NCBI RefSeq assembly: GCF_001563285.1
Contig: NZ_CP005188.1
Coordinates: 2,299,501-2,363,500, forward strand
Source: Sphingobium sp. MI1205
Lineage (GTDB): Bacteria > Pseudomonadota > Alphaproteobacteria > Sphingomonadales > Sphingomonadaceae
DNA: 64,000 nucleotides
Direction of reading: 5' to 3'
Shown here: piece after piece, positions 37,297 through 46,309 of the stretch
Numbering within the stretch: position 1 is the first letter of the stretch
Layout of the letters: each line of letters begins with the position of its first letter
The notes under the pieces: generated by a model
What the model saw: only the letters and a program-made list of their open reading frames with translations
Told to the model about the DNA's origin: nothing
Databases searched by the model: none
Made by a program: the position numbers and the translations under genes

Positions 37297-37848
37297 TCAG
37301 CCCGCCGACAATATCCCGCATGCGATGCGGCCACCCGCATTCCCGGCAGGGTCGCTCTTGTTGTCATCCGCCTGCGCATGAATCACGACCGCAGCCCCAT
37401 CTGCATCCAACAAGGGATGGGCACCCGCGCGCAGCGTACCGCCCGGAATGACATATTCCATCGCGCCTGTACCATCCGCCCCAGCGGTCATGTTGGGCAT
37501 GTCGCCCATGTGCATGCCAGCCGGATTGTCCTTGCCATGCTGCCGCCCCGTTGGATTCCAATGACCGCCAGCGCTGGTGAAATCGGGGGGCGTGCAAGTC
37601 CCGGTCATATGCACATGAACCGCATGGACGCCAGGAGACACGCCGGTCGCCCGCACCGCCACATGCAGGCCGTCGGCCATTTCAGTGACCGTCGCTTCAC
37701 CACGGGATGATCCATCCGCCGCCAGCAGGGCGGCCCGCGCGCTAGCCGTAGCGCCAGATCCGCTATTTACGGCGCCGCTATCCGCACTTGCACAAGCGGA
37801 AAGGCCGACCGCCATCGACAATGCAAAGATGAAGGGGACATTTTTCAT
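37297..37848 (-). CDS. Cu/Zn superoxide dismutase family lipoprotein
   Basis: The product is 183 aa. A lipoprotein signal, VPFIFALSMAVGLSAC, ends at the lipobox Cys. The SOD fold carries HVHMTGTCTPPDFTSAGGHWNPTGRQHG, with His ligands and the first disulfide Cys, then HMGDMPNM and the tail GRIACGILSAG with the second Cys. It is expected to dismutate superoxide in the periplasm, tethered to a membrane. Not every metal ligand could be confirmed by eye, so catalytic competence is likely rather than proven. Confidence 0.85.
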   Translation of the reverse strand: MKNVPFIFALSMAVGLSACASADSGAVNSGSGATASARAALLAADGSSRGEATVTEMADGLHVAVRATGVSPGVHAVHVHMTGTCTPPDFTSAGGHWNPTGRQHGKDNPAGMHMGDMPNMTAGADGTGAMEYVIPGGTLRAGAHPLLDADGAAVVIHAQADDNKSDPAGNAGGRIACGILSAG

Positions 37849-38035
37849 GATCAATTCAACTCCCGGCAAAGCATGGGTAACGAACGCGATGAAAAGCGGT
37901 TTGTTGCGGATATAATTGCCATTGCCAAGCGAGCTTGATGCTTTGCCCGGCTCATTCGCCGACCGGCTGGAGCATTTTCGAAGCTGGTGCCATCAGCTGC
38001 TGGCCCCGGAAACGCGAAAACCGAAGATATATGGA

Positions 38036-38067
38036 GCATGATCCGGTTCAGCATGATCGGATCATGC
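38036..38067. repeat. REP-like palindrome
   Basis: GCATGATCCG at 38036-38045 pairs perfectly with CGGATCATGC at 38058-38067. AGCATGATC is also present as a direct repeat (38035 and 38050). It sits between two genes of unrelated function, as expected of a dispersed repeat. Confidence 0.7.
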
Positions 38068-38112
38068 GCTAGCACACCCCGAGAGAAAAGCTGCCCCATC
38101 CCCATAGCGGCA

Positions 38113-38144
38113 AAGGAAAAGGGGCCGGTCTTTCGACCAGCCCC
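38113..38144 (-). terminator. Rho-independent terminator of the OmpA-type gene
   Basis: On the minus strand GGGGCTGGTC pairs with GACCGGCCCC (one G-U) around a GAAA tetraloop, followed by TTTTCCTTT. It is 37 bp after the stop codon. Confidence 0.9.
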
Positions 38145-38180
38145 TCGACCTTGTTCCCACCCGTGAGGATGGAAATCTGA

Positions 38181-39269
38181 TTACTGACCCGAACCCGGAC
38201 CGTAGGTGATTTCCACGCGACGGTTCTGCAGTTCGCGAACACCGTCGGCGGTTTCGACGCGGGGGTTCGATTCACCGAACGCCTGGGTCGTCATCACGCC
38301 GTCAGGGATACCCTTCGACGCCATGTAGGCCTTGACTGCGTCAGCACGGCGCTGCGACAGGCCGACGTTGTACGAGGCCGAACCCGAACGGTCCGCATAG
38401 CCTGCCAGCATGACTTGGGCGCTGCCGCAGTTGCTGTAGGCAGAAACCGCGTTGTCCAGAATGGTGGCGGCGTCAGGCGTGACGTCCGACTTGTCCCATT
38501 CGAAGAACACGATGTACGGCCCAGGGCTGCACTCAGCAACCGGCGGAGGCGGCGGCGGGGGCGGGGGCGGCGGCGGGGGCGGCGGCGGGGGCGGCGGCGG
38601 AGCAGCCGGTTCACCACCGAAGTTGTAGGTCAGACCCAGCAGCAGGCTGTGCGTGCGCAGCTTGGTTTCGACGTCACCGCCAGCAACGCCAACAGAGGTG
38701 GTGTATGCCGGGACGAGGTTGATGTCGTCCTGGTTGAAGAAGCGATACTTCAACGACACGTCGAGGTTGTTGGTCAGCGGGTAGCGAACGCCAGCAAGAG
38801 CCTGCCAGGCGAAGCCGGTGTCGGTGTCATTGACCAGGTCGTTGGCCAGCTTGGCGCGCGAAACGCCGACACCGCCGCCGACGAAGCCCTGCAGGCCATC
38901 GTCCGCACCGAAGTCAAGCAGGCCGTTCAGCATGAACGACAGAGCCGATGCCGAACCGCCGAAGCCGCTCTTGTCGAGATCGACCTCGGCGCGCTTGTAG
39001 CCGGCTTCGGCTTCCAGACGGAAGCCGCCGAAGTCGTAACCAATGACGGCGTCGCCGTCCCAACCCTTGTGGTAATCCACATCAGTCAGAGTGCTGCTGG
39101 TGGTAGGAAGGCCGGTAGCGGGATCGCGGCCGGGGGTGAAGGTGATGTCCTGGTCTTCGACAAGAACGACGCCAGAGTCGATACCAATGTACCAGCTGTT
39201 ATCACGCGCCAAGGCCGGTGTGGCCATGGCGGTGGTCGCAAGAGCAGCCGCGAGGGCAAGCTTCCGCAT
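38181..39269 (-). CDS. OmpA family outer-membrane protein with 20-proline hinge
   Basis: The product is 362 aa. The signal peptide is MRKLALAAALATTAMATPALA. An 8-strand barrel region (about residues 22-215) follows, then a run of exactly 20 prolines (bases 38541-38600). The C-terminal OmpA domain has FFEWDKSDVTPDA, VMLAGYADRSGSASYNVGLSQRRADAVKAYMASKG and the tail ELQNRRVEITYGPG. The C-terminal domain should bind peptidoglycan; the barrel sits in the outer membrane. ATG 39269 follows AGGGGAA and starts a perfect signal peptide. Probably highly expressed, with a strong terminator downstream. Confidence 0.93.
   Translation of the reverse strand: MRKLALAAALATTAMATPALARDNSWYIGIDSGVVLVEDQDITFTPGRDPATGLPTTSSTLTDVDYHKGWDGDAVIGYDFGGFRLEAEAGYKRAEVDLDKSGFGGSASALSFMLNGLLDFGADDGLQGFVGGGVGVSRAKLANDLVNDTDTGFAWQALAGVRYPLTNNLDVSLKYRFFNQDDINLVPAYTTSVGVAGGDVETKLRTHSLLLGLTYNFGGEPAAPPPPPPPPPPPPPPPPPPPPVAECSPGPYIVFFEWDKSDVTPDAATILDNAVSAYSNCGSAQVMLAGYADRSGSASYNVGLSQRRADAVKAYMASKGIPDGVMTTQAFGESNPRVETADGVRELQNRRVEITYGPGSGQ
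38541..38600 (-). repeat. Poly-proline codon run in the OmpA-type gene
   Basis: Twenty consecutive proline codons (a mix of CCG, CCC and one CCT) form the hinge between barrel and peptidoglycan-binding domain. The GGC/GGG-rich tract could vary in length by slippage. Confidence 0.9.
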
Positions 39270-39446
39270 CTGAATTCCCCTTTCAAAAGTGTCACGAAGG
39301 ACTGCTGAAACCATGTATCGGCAAGAAAGTTTCATGGCAAGTCCACATTTGGTGAAACTGTTGCACAAATACATCATGACGGACCTATGACCCCGTAGAT
39401 TAAGCATTTCTGTGGCCACGCATTGTAATAACCGGACATCCGCAAG

Positions 39447-39956
39447 TCATGGTTCGATCAAACCATGGCTCCGCATTGCGGATAGAATGGAACCAATCGC
39501 AGCCCTTGCCTCACTGTCGATGGAACTGCCCCCGGCAGGGGCCGGGATCGCGCCTTCCCGCGCACCCACGACACGCACGCCATCAACGTGAAAGCCGTCG
39601 GCGCGGACCGGCGAATTTCGCCATGCGCCATCATTGTGGGACATTGAATATCCCCTGTCCGCGACCCAGAGCGCCAGCCCCGCGCGCGGCGTGACGAAGC
39701 GCCATCCGCCCTCTGTCCAGCAGGCGACGGCTCCATCCTGCCCTGCCCAGTCGCCTGTCGCTCCCGCCGCGACGATCCAGCACTGCCCCACTATGGGCGA
39801 TGAAGGCGGCGCAGCCTCGTCCGCACTCTCGGCCTGCCCGTGCAGCAGCATGTCGATCCGCACCAACGCCTCATTGTGAAAAACCTCCTTCTGCGCCTGT
39901 CCGGCGAAAAGCTGCGGCAGCGTCCAGCGAGGGGTCGCATCCATGGTCATGGCCAA
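39447..39956 (-). CDS. DUF2793 domain protein at the end of the GTA cluster
   Basis: The product is 169 aa and matches DUF2793: WTLPQLFAGQAQKEVFHNEALVRIDMLLHG, then VGQCWIVAAGATGDWAGQDGAVACWTEGGWRF. The family is found next to phage and GTA tail genes and is probably a tail-tip or fibre accessory. A non-family tail (about residues 110-169) follows. It lies 24 bp after the host-specificity gene on the same strand, so it is very likely the last gene of the cluster. Confidence 0.83.
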   Translation of the reverse strand: MAMTMDATPRWTLPQLFAGQAQKEVFHNEALVRIDMLLHGQAESADEAAPPSSPIVGQCWIVAAGATGDWAGQDGAVACWTEGGWRFVTPRAGLALWVADRGYSMSHNDGAWRNSPVRADGFHVDGVRVVGAREGAIPAPAGGSSIDSEARAAIGSILSAMRSHGLIEP

Positions 39957-39980
39957 TTTCCTTTCCGAGTTGTTCGGCTA

Positions 39981-42176
39981 TCAAAGGGTCAGGGCGATCC
40001 GCGCAGGCCGCCCAAGGGCGAATGCGCCGATCTGCCGCACTTCGATCGTCACGACGCCCGCGCCATCGGCGGCTACCGCCGCAGCGTCATATGCCCAGTC
40101 CGGGGATAGCGTTTCGACCCGTCGAAGCAGGCTACCGCCATTCAGCACGCGCAGTTCGTAACGCTCGCTTTCCTCGCCCAGCGGCACATCAGCGCCGCTG
40201 GCCCAGCGCCACCCGTTCCGGCTCCGCCTCGTCCAGTTCACGTTCCAGCCGCCTGTCCCATCGGGCACGGCGCGAAGGTGGACCGGCGAAACGGGCGTCA
40301 CGGCCTCACCGCTGACGGTCAGCATCGCCTCCGCCGGCTCTGCGTCGCCAATGCCGATTGCCGCCAGTCGCAGCATGCCCCCGATCTCACTGCGCCCTTG
40401 CCCCGCATAGGGCTCAGCCAGCCGGTCTTCCTCTATCAGCAGGAACCGTTCACCAGCCGCATGCGCCGTCATCGCCCATTCGGTGCCACACAACCCCCGC
40501 CGCAGCCCCTCAAGCCGATAGCTTGCCGCGCCAGTCTGCACCGCGCGGGAAAATTGCAGCAACTCCCTGCCCACAAGACAAAGGTTGCGCCCCTGCGCCA
40601 GGGCCGCTTCATCCGCATCGCCCAGTTCCATGTCATCGGCAATCAGGGTCACTTGCAGGCTGTTGACCGCGTCGATCAGCGTGCAACTGCCTTCGCCCAG
40701 CGCCTCGTCCGCCTGCCCCATCACGGCGCGGGGTGCGGCATAACCCACAGGAACCGCCTCGCCCGTCTCGCTCATCGCGAACAGAGCGGCGTTCCTCCAC
40801 CCCTCCCCACCGCTCGCCGCCGCAACGATCAACGGCGCGACGGCCGCCGCCTCCCGCAACGGCGGCAGGTCGATCAGCATCAACGTCGTCGGCCCATGGG
40901 GCGCATCCGCCTGCCGCACGATCGCACCGGAAGACGCGCCCAGCGGCAGCATGCCTCTCCCTCCCGGCACCCGGCGCAGCGCCAGCCGCACGGCCATCGC
41001 CTCCCATTCGCGTTCTTCGATCCGCCAAAGCCCCGGCAGCCCTTCTGCCGTCACGATCTCCCCCGGCTCATGGCGCAGCGCGTCCCAGCCACAGCGCAGC
41101 GTCATCGTCGAACGACCGGCCCAGCCATGGCCCAGCCGCCTTGCCGCCAGTTGCCGTGCGGCGCTGCCGGACATGGTGACGGGCAGGTCGATGCCCTGCT
41201 CCACGCGGCCCGCGCCGGGGCGGCTCACGCGCTGGACCCCAGCCTGATAATCGCGCGACGGGTCATAATGGCGCAGCGACAGGGACAGCGGCACGGTTTC
41301 CGCACCATCGCTGGATTGTTCGACAGGATCGATGGCGCGCCCGTTGATCCGCCTGCACAGCACGGCCGCGGCGATGTCGGGCGGCGTCCCCTCGATGTTC
41401 GTGTCCGTCAGCCGCAGCCCGTCCCCGTCAGCGACGAACGCAAGATCCCACGCCTCAGCCAGCGGTGCGATGGCGTCGCTTACATCCGTTCCACCCGCAG
41501 CAAAGCCATCGACAGATCCGGGGACCGCCGCGTAAAGCAAGCCTCCGCTAACATCCGAAGCCACCGCCCCGATCGTCACCGCCCCCTCATCCGCCTCGAC
41601 CTCGAACGTCAGCGACGGAATGCGGTTGCCATAGTCTGCAAGTTGCAGATCCTCGAACACCGCATAGGCGACCCCGCGATGCGCAGGCGTCAACTGAACC
41701 CCCATCGCCGAAGCGATCAGCGGGTCCGCAGCCTGATCCTCATCCCCCAAATGCAACCGAAACGCATTCAGCCCCGTCTTGAAATCCCCCGCCGTCCCGC
41801 GCAACAGGTTGCCATCGGCCCAGATCCGCCGCACCGCCCGCACCTTGCGCGCGGACAAGGCGACGGCGAAACTTGCCGAATAACTATAGCTCGTGACGCT
41901 CGGCCGCCCCTTGCCGCCGCCGCTCTTGTTCCGCTTTTCCTTCAGGTCCGTCGCCCAGATGACCGATCCCGCCGCGCGCATCCTGCCGAACAGCTTCGGG
42001 ATCTGCGCGCCATAGGTCGATGTCTGCAATTGCAGGTCGGTCAGCCGCCGCCCTTCGCGCCCCTTCGGCTTGAACAGCACGGCCTGATCGAAACTCCCGC
42101 CGATCAGCCCGCCGATCGCCCCGCCCAGCGGCCCGCCGATCGCGGTGCCCAGCGCGGTCAGCACTAAAGTCGCCAT
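39981..42176 (-). CDS. GTA baseplate/host-specificity protein (gp15, TIM-barrel type)
   Basis: The product is 731 aa, beginning MATLVLTALGTAIGGPLGGAIGGLIGGSFDQAVLF. This Gly-rich N-terminus is typical of RcGTA gp15-like and phage tail-hub proteins. Further in, GAQIPKLFGRMRAAGSVIWATDL is the conserved entry of the tail-protein domain, followed by strand-rich regions and an Fn3-like end. It is shorter than the large R. capsulatus homologue, and I see no long TIM-barrel insert. It forms the tip of the tail that contacts the recipient. It overlaps gp14 by 13 bases; GGAGG precedes the ATG. Confidence 0.87.
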   Translation of the reverse strand: MATLVLTALGTAIGGPLGGAIGGLIGGSFDQAVLFKPKGREGRRLTDLQLQTSTYGAQIPKLFGRMRAAGSVIWATDLKEKRNKSGGGKGRPSVTSYSYSASFAVALSARKVRAVRRIWADGNLLRGTAGDFKTGLNAFRLHLGDEDQAADPLIASAMGVQLTPAHRGVAYAVFEDLQLADYGNRIPSLTFEVEADEGAVTIGAVASDVSGGLLYAAVPGSVDGFAAGGTDVSDAIAPLAEAWDLAFVADGDGLRLTDTNIEGTPPDIAAAVLCRRINGRAIDPVEQSSDGAETVPLSLSLRHYDPSRDYQAGVQRVSRPGAGRVEQGIDLPVTMSGSAARQLAARRLGHGWAGRSTMTLRCGWDALRHEPGEIVTAEGLPGLWRIEEREWEAMAVRLALRRVPGGRGMLPLGASSGAIVRQADAPHGPTTLMLIDLPPLREAAAVAPLIVAAASGGEGWRNAALFAMSETGEAVPVGYAAPRAVMGQADEALGEGSCTLIDAVNSLQVTLIADDMELGDADEAALAQGRNLCLVGRELLQFSRAVQTGAASYRLEGLRRGLCGTEWAMTAHAAGERFLLIEEDRLAEPYAGQGRSEIGGMLRLAAIGIGDAEPAEAMLTVSGEAVTPVSPVHLRAVPDGTGGWNVNWTRRSRNGWRWASGADVPLGEESERYELRVLNGGSLLRRVETLSPDWAYDAAAVAADGAGVVTIEVRQIGAFALGRPARIALTL

Positions 42177-42574
42177 GTCTCGTCCTCCCTCGTCCGCCAA
42201 TGGCCGATCACCGGCCAGGGCGATTGCCCCGGCGTCTCGACCACGCGCCCCAGTCCCGCATGGGCATGCACATGCCCGCCCGGCGTCACGATCATCAGAT
42301 GCAGTTGCAACGGCCCCGGCCGCACCAGCGCCATATCGCCCGGCCTCGCCTGTTCCACGGCCCGCAATCCCGCCAACTCCAGCCAGCGGCGTGCGATCAG
42401 TTCATCGCCCGACCGCAGCCCATAACCTCTCGGCAGAGCGCATCGGTGCCCCGCTTCCGCCAGCGCCAGCGCCGCCAGCCCAATGCAATCCAGCCCACTT
42501 GCCCGACACCGCCCTTGCAACCGAAAGCGCACCCCCACCAGATCGCGCGCCGCCGCGACGATCCGGTCCGCCAT
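42164..42574 (-). CDS. GTA NlpC/P60 peptidase (gp14)
   Basis: The product is 136 aa. The NlpC/P60 core is compact: RIVAAARDLVGVRFRLQGRCRASGLDCIGLAALALAEAGH with the catalytic Cys in GLDCIG, and a His in VHAHAGLGRVVE. In GTA and phage tails this protein digests cell-wall peptides at the tail tip during DNA entry. ATG 42574 has GAGGGG just upstream. ATG 42586, which overlaps the gp13 stop as ATGA, is an alternative. Confidence 0.88.
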   Translation of the reverse strand: MADRIVAAARDLVGVRFRLQGRCRASGLDCIGLAALALAEAGHRCALPRGYGLRSGDELIARRWLELAGLRAVEQARPGDMALVRPGPLQLHLMIVTPGGHVHAHAGLGRVVETPGQSPWPVIGHWRTREDETWRL

Positions 42575-42582
42575 CTTGCCCC

Positions 42583-43398
42583 TCATGCGCCGGGATAGCG
42601 GGTCAGCAGGTCGGTCCCCGGCAGATAAGGCTCGCCCCGGAAATTCACGACATTGGCAAAGCGCGTCCGGCACGTCTCCAACTGCCGGTCGCACCCTTCC
42701 GTCAGCAGCGCCAAAGTCCCCGCAGCCACCGCAAAAGAAGGCGGGTCGGCAAGCGTGACGATAGTCTCGCCATTATCCACCACCGCCTGCGCCATCCCGG
42801 TATTGGGACCAGTCATCCATCGCAGCGTGCCAAAAGCATAAGCCCCCGCCGCCATCCCGGAGACGCCGACCTCGCCCCCCACCACGCTGGTTACCGCAAC
42901 GATCCGCCGCCTCGGCTCAAGATCGACCCGGCACTGTCTGTCGCCCAGCCTTGCGCGGCAATCGGGCGAAGTGGACGGCGCGACCGGGGCTTTCAACGCC
43001 GCCATCGCTCCCACCAGTTCCGCCGTGAAAGCGCCCGCCTTCCGCGCTACGCTGCCGATCTCGCCCTTCGCCAGCAGCAGCCACATTTCGCCGGGTGCTT
43101 CCCACTCGGTCAGCCGCAGTTCCAGCGCCGCGCCGTCCCACCGCCCGGCCATCAGGTCGGTCGCGCTAATGGCGTCGGCGACCAGCGCGCCTTGCAGATC
43201 CGTATCGCTCCCATCCGCCGTGATCCCGCTGCGGACGGCCGACGGCATGACGCCAGGAGCCGCGCGATAACGGACCTGCCCTATCTCCAGGTCGCGATCA
43301 TGGCTGGTCAACCCAATCGTCACGCCATCCCGCCGCTCCAGCCGCCAGCAGAATGCCAGCGTCGTCAGCGGCTGCTCCAAAGCCTCCAGCCCGCTCAT
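42583..43398 (-). CDS. GTA tail protein, DUF2163 (gp13)
   Basis: The product is 271 aa. The DUF2163/BR0599-type pattern is visible: LTTLAFCWRLERRDGVTIGLTSHDRDLEIGQVRYRAAPGVMPSAV, then DCRARLGDRQCRVDLEPRRRIVAVTSV and GCDRQLETCRTRFANVVNFRGEPYLPGTD. The conserved Cys residues match iron-sulfur-cluster hub proteins of GTA and phage tails. It starts within the gp12 stop (ATGA). Baseplate hub component. Confidence 0.9.
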   Translation of the reverse strand: MSGLEALEQPLTTLAFCWRLERRDGVTIGLTSHDRDLEIGQVRYRAAPGVMPSAVRSGITADGSDTDLQGALVADAISATDLMAGRWDGAALELRLTEWEAPGEMWLLLAKGEIGSVARKAGAFTAELVGAMAALKAPVAPSTSPDCRARLGDRQCRVDLEPRRRIVAVTSVVGGEVGVSGMAAGAYAFGTLRWMTGPNTGMAQAVVDNGETIVTLADPPSFAVAAGTLALLTEGCDRQLETCRTRFANVVNFRGEPYLPGTDLLTRYPGA

Positions 43399-45725
43399 TC
43401 CCGTATCTCCACCAACGGGACCGAAGGCGCTTCGCCCGCCGCGAAGGTCGCGCGGTTGATGTCCAGCCGATCCTCCGCAAACCGAACCGGCACATCGAAG
43501 CGGAACCCCGCCGTCAGCACCGCGCCTGCCCCCGGCGCGTCATCAAAGGCGATGACGCCCAGCCCCGCGTGGCTCCACCCTTCGGTCATCTCGACGCCAT
43601 CCACCGCGACGCGGATGCTCCCCGCCACCGGCCGGGTAATACGCCGCACCTGCGCGTCCTCCCCTTGCCCGTAAAAGCGTTGCAGCCCGAACTCCGTCCG
43701 AACGCCGTCGCCAATCCCCAGCCGCTGGTCCAGCGGTCCGGGAACCTCCCCCATGCCGCAACTGCGATCGTCAAAGGGATCGGTAAAGCGGAACCCCCGC
43801 GCCGCGCCCCGCCGCGCGCGAAAGAAGGCGATCAGCGCGCCGATGTCCGCTTCCGATCTTACCCCCGGCCCCGCATCGAAGGAGAGCCGCGCATCCGCCC
43901 AGTCGCTGCTGCGCCGCTCATGGCCCGAGGGGCTCTCCACAATCTGCGTGGAAAAGGCGGGAGCAAGGCTCGCTTCCCGCCCGATGGCCAGCGGAAAAGC
44001 CACATCGTCAAAGGCTTGCATGTCGTCGTCCCCCTGAAGTCTGAAGCAGGTGAAGCCATCCCGCGCCACCTGCGGCAGCGCCCAGATGAAGGTCGCCGCC
44101 GTCCCCCTCTGCACCGCAGCCTCTGCCGCGTCAGCGATGCGCCCCCACTGTGCGGCCTGCTCCGCCATCAGCACGAAGCCGGAAAAATAATGCTGCCCCT
44201 CGACCGGATAGCCGAGCCGCGTCGTCGCCAGCTCGATGCCGCGCGCCGTGCGGCTTGGCCGCCCCTCCGTCACCCAGTCATAATCTTCCAGTTGCAGCAC
44301 ATCGAACGCAGGCGAAGCCCAGCCCACAGGCATGTTCGCCCGCTTCGCCTCCGGGGCCAGCGGATCGAGCACGGTCGGCAGATAGGCGAGCAGATGCGTC
44401 ACCGCCCCCGGCGCGACGCCTTTCACCCAGGCGCACAGCGCCGCCGTCGATGCCGCCAGCATCGCCCCCGCCTGGTCCAGCAACGCCGTCTGCGCGCCGC
44501 TCAACGCGCCCCGCACATCCGGGATCGACACCGGACTCCCGCCAAAGGCCGTCCGCGCCGCGTCGTCATAGATGCAGATGCGCCCATCGGCGGGCATCAC
44601 CCACCACCATGGCTCGCCGACCTGAAACCTGATCGGAATCTCCGCCGCCAAACCAATGTAAACAAAGGCCCCGGCCACCAGCCGCAAATAGCTCATCGCC
44701 CCGTCATGCGCGGGCGACAGCAGGGTGGAAGGCGGCGACCAGCCTGTCAGCGCCGGGTCGCCATTTTCCGCCCGTTGTTTCCAGTCGTTCCAGCAATGCG
44801 CGTCCAGCAGCTCATAGGAAAGCGACCAGATCACCCCCAGCCCCAGCGCCTTCGCCCGCCGCGCGAAGTCGTCATGCCAGGCGGCGCAAGGCGCATTCAG
44901 CACACCACCCGCCAGACTGATGTAGAAGCCTCCACCCAGCGGCCCGAGCCGGAAATAATGGCTCATGCCCACATAATGATTGATGTCGCCGCGATAGCCC
45001 AGCGCATGGATGGCGGCGACGACCCGCTCGGGCGTCTGATTGAAACAGTCGTCATAGCCCGTCGCCATGGACAGGCCATGTTCCGGCACCATCACATCAC
45101 CGACGCTCAATACCGATCCCGCCCCGTCGCATCTTATATTCGACAGCTCGGCCCATCCCTCCACCCCCGCCGCGAACGGGGTGCTACCGGCATCATATCC
45201 CGGCGGCGCCAGCGAAATGAACATCCGGTCCACATCACCCGCCCATACCGTATCGGCCTGGTCCGGCAGCAGGAACCCGCCAGCCAGATCGGCAAAGTCC
45301 ATTGTTATTTCAGCGTCTTCCGCCGACCCGCTGGCATAGTTCCACAACCGCACATACCAGGATCGCGGACTGCCCCCCGCATCCCGCCCCTCGATAGTCA
45401 GCGTCGGCCCATGCACCTCGTCCAGCGGCTTTAAGCCCCCGCTGCGCCAGCGAAACCGGAGCACGCAGCCCCGAAAATCCCGCGACGTCTCATAGGCGAG
45501 CAGCTTATGGCTCCACAGATCCTCCGCTTCCCAGATCAGCCCCGCCAGATCGCCAGATCCGTAAAACACCGCGTCCACCCGCAGTGCGTCCGGCGCAGTC
45601 GTCACGACGCTCGCCATCATCGGCCGGGGGAAATTGACGGTCCAATGCGTCGGCGCAAACCGCTTCATGAACCGCGCCTCCTGCCCCCGCCGCGCGTCCG
45701 CCAGCCAATAGCCCAGACCACTCAT
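43395..45725 (-). CDS. GTA tail protein: large N-terminal domain fused to DUF2460 (gp12)
   Basis: The product is 776 aa in one uninterrupted frame. The last roughly 205 residues are the DUF2460/gp12 distal tail protein (FSTQIVESPSGHERRSSDWADARLSFDAGPGVRSEADIGALIAFFRARRGAARGFRFTDPFD, then GVRTEFGLQRFYG). The first roughly 565 residues are an extra segment with TIM-barrel-like stretches (GYDDCFNQTPERVVAAIHALGYRGDINHYVGMSHYF, LGLGVIWSLSYELLDAHCWNDW), resembling tail-sheath-like or glycosidase-like domains of some phages. In R. capsulatus gp12 is only the DUF2460 part. It overlaps gp11 and gp13 by ATGA. Confidence 0.85.
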   Translation of the reverse strand: MSGLGYWLADARRGQEARFMKRFAPTHWTVNFPRPMMASVVTTAPDALRVDAVFYGSGDLAGLIWEAEDLWSHKLLAYETSRDFRGCVLRFRWRSGGLKPLDEVHGPTLTIEGRDAGGSPRSWYVRLWNYASGSAEDAEITMDFADLAGGFLLPDQADTVWAGDVDRMFISLAPPGYDAGSTPFAAGVEGWAELSNIRCDGAGSVLSVGDVMVPEHGLSMATGYDDCFNQTPERVVAAIHALGYRGDINHYVGMSHYFRLGPLGGGFYISLAGGVLNAPCAAWHDDFARRAKALGLGVIWSLSYELLDAHCWNDWKQRAENGDPALTGWSPPSTLLSPAHDGAMSYLRLVAGAFVYIGLAAEIPIRFQVGEPWWWVMPADGRICIYDDAARTAFGGSPVSIPDVRGALSGAQTALLDQAGAMLAASTAALCAWVKGVAPGAVTHLLAYLPTVLDPLAPEAKRANMPVGWASPAFDVLQLEDYDWVTEGRPSRTARGIELATTRLGYPVEGQHYFSGFVLMAEQAAQWGRIADAAEAAVQRGTAATFIWALPQVARDGFTCFRLQGDDDMQAFDDVAFPLAIGREASLAPAFSTQIVESPSGHERRSSDWADARLSFDAGPGVRSEADIGALIAFFRARRGAARGFRFTDPFDDRSCGMGEVPGPLDQRLGIGDGVRTEFGLQRFYGQGEDAQVRRITRPVAGSIRVAVDGVEMTEGWSHAGLGVIAFDDAPGAGAVLTAGFRFDVPVRFAEDRLDINRATFAAGEAPSVPLVEIRE

Positions 45726-46273
45726 CCGTTCAGCGCCCCCTTGACCGCTCGCGCCACCTGCCGCGCGCTCCGCGCCAGCAGCCGGGCATTGTCCCAGCCC
45801 TCGCCGCGCCCCTGCACGGCTATGTTCACCCGCACATCCCGCGCCCCGCCGCCGCCATTGGCCACCACCTGGCCGCTCGCTGTCGGCACGAACAGCTCCG
45901 GCCCCCGCTCACCGACGACATAGGCGCGTCCCGGCGTGACCGGCCCACCCGTCGCCCGCCCAGGCAGGCCCAGCGCCGCCGCCCCCAACGTCAGCAAGGA
46001 ACCACCCACGCCCCCGACACTGCTCGCGCCCGACCGCACAGCGCCCGCGGCAATCTCCTCCAGCACGGACAGGGCGACCTGCTTCAACTCCTCAAAGCCG
46101 AACCGCCCGCTCCGAACGGCCCGCAACAGCCCCTGCTCGATCCGTCGCCCCGCCCGCTCCGCCCCCGAAGCCAACGGCCCTTCCAATTCTCCGCGCATCG
46201 CCTCCACATCGCGCGAAAGGCCCTGCGTATCGGCCCGAACCCGCACCACCAGCGTCTCGATTTCCTCGTCCAT
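45722..46273 (-). CDS. GTA tail tape measure protein (gp11)
   Basis: The product is 183 aa: an N-terminal helical region (ETLVVRVRADTQGLSRDVEAMRGELEGP) and a Gly/Ala-rich hydrophobic middle (AAGAVRSGASSVGGVGGSLLTLGAAALGL). The phage-like end is RATGGPVTPGRAYVVGERGPELFVPTASGQVV, a motif seen in tape measure tails. The very short length fits a GTA short-tail type. Its stop overlaps gp12 start by ATGA. Confidence 0.86.
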   Translation of the reverse strand: MDEEIETLVVRVRADTQGLSRDVEAMRGELEGPLASGAERAGRRIEQGLLRAVRSGRFGFEELKQVALSVLEEIAAGAVRSGASSVGGVGGSLLTLGAAALGLPGRATGGPVTPGRAYVVGERGPELFVPTASGQVVANGGGGARDVRVNIAVQGRGEGWDNARLLARSARQVARAVKGALNG

Positions 46274-46309
46274 CCGCCCCTCCCGCAGCCAACAAAAAGC
46301 ACACCGGCC

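Larger units (their letters stand above)
37849..38180. other. Intergenic region with palindromic element and ompA terminator
   Basis: This 332-bp gap has no plausible gene. It holds the terminator of the OmpA-type gene (38113-38144) and a REP-like palindromic block (38036-38067). The sequence before that block (about 37970-38035) resembles the 'GAGCATTTTCGA ... GAGCATGATC' dispersed repeats common in alphaproteobacterial intergenic DNA. Confidence 0.5.

Noticed and set aside
40278..45434. Very long plus-strand open frames opposite GTA gp12-gp15 (629 and 693 codons)
   Set aside because: The composition is His/Arg/Pro/Gln-rich with no recognisable motif; the minus-strand frames carry clear tail-protein signatures and ATGA overlaps.
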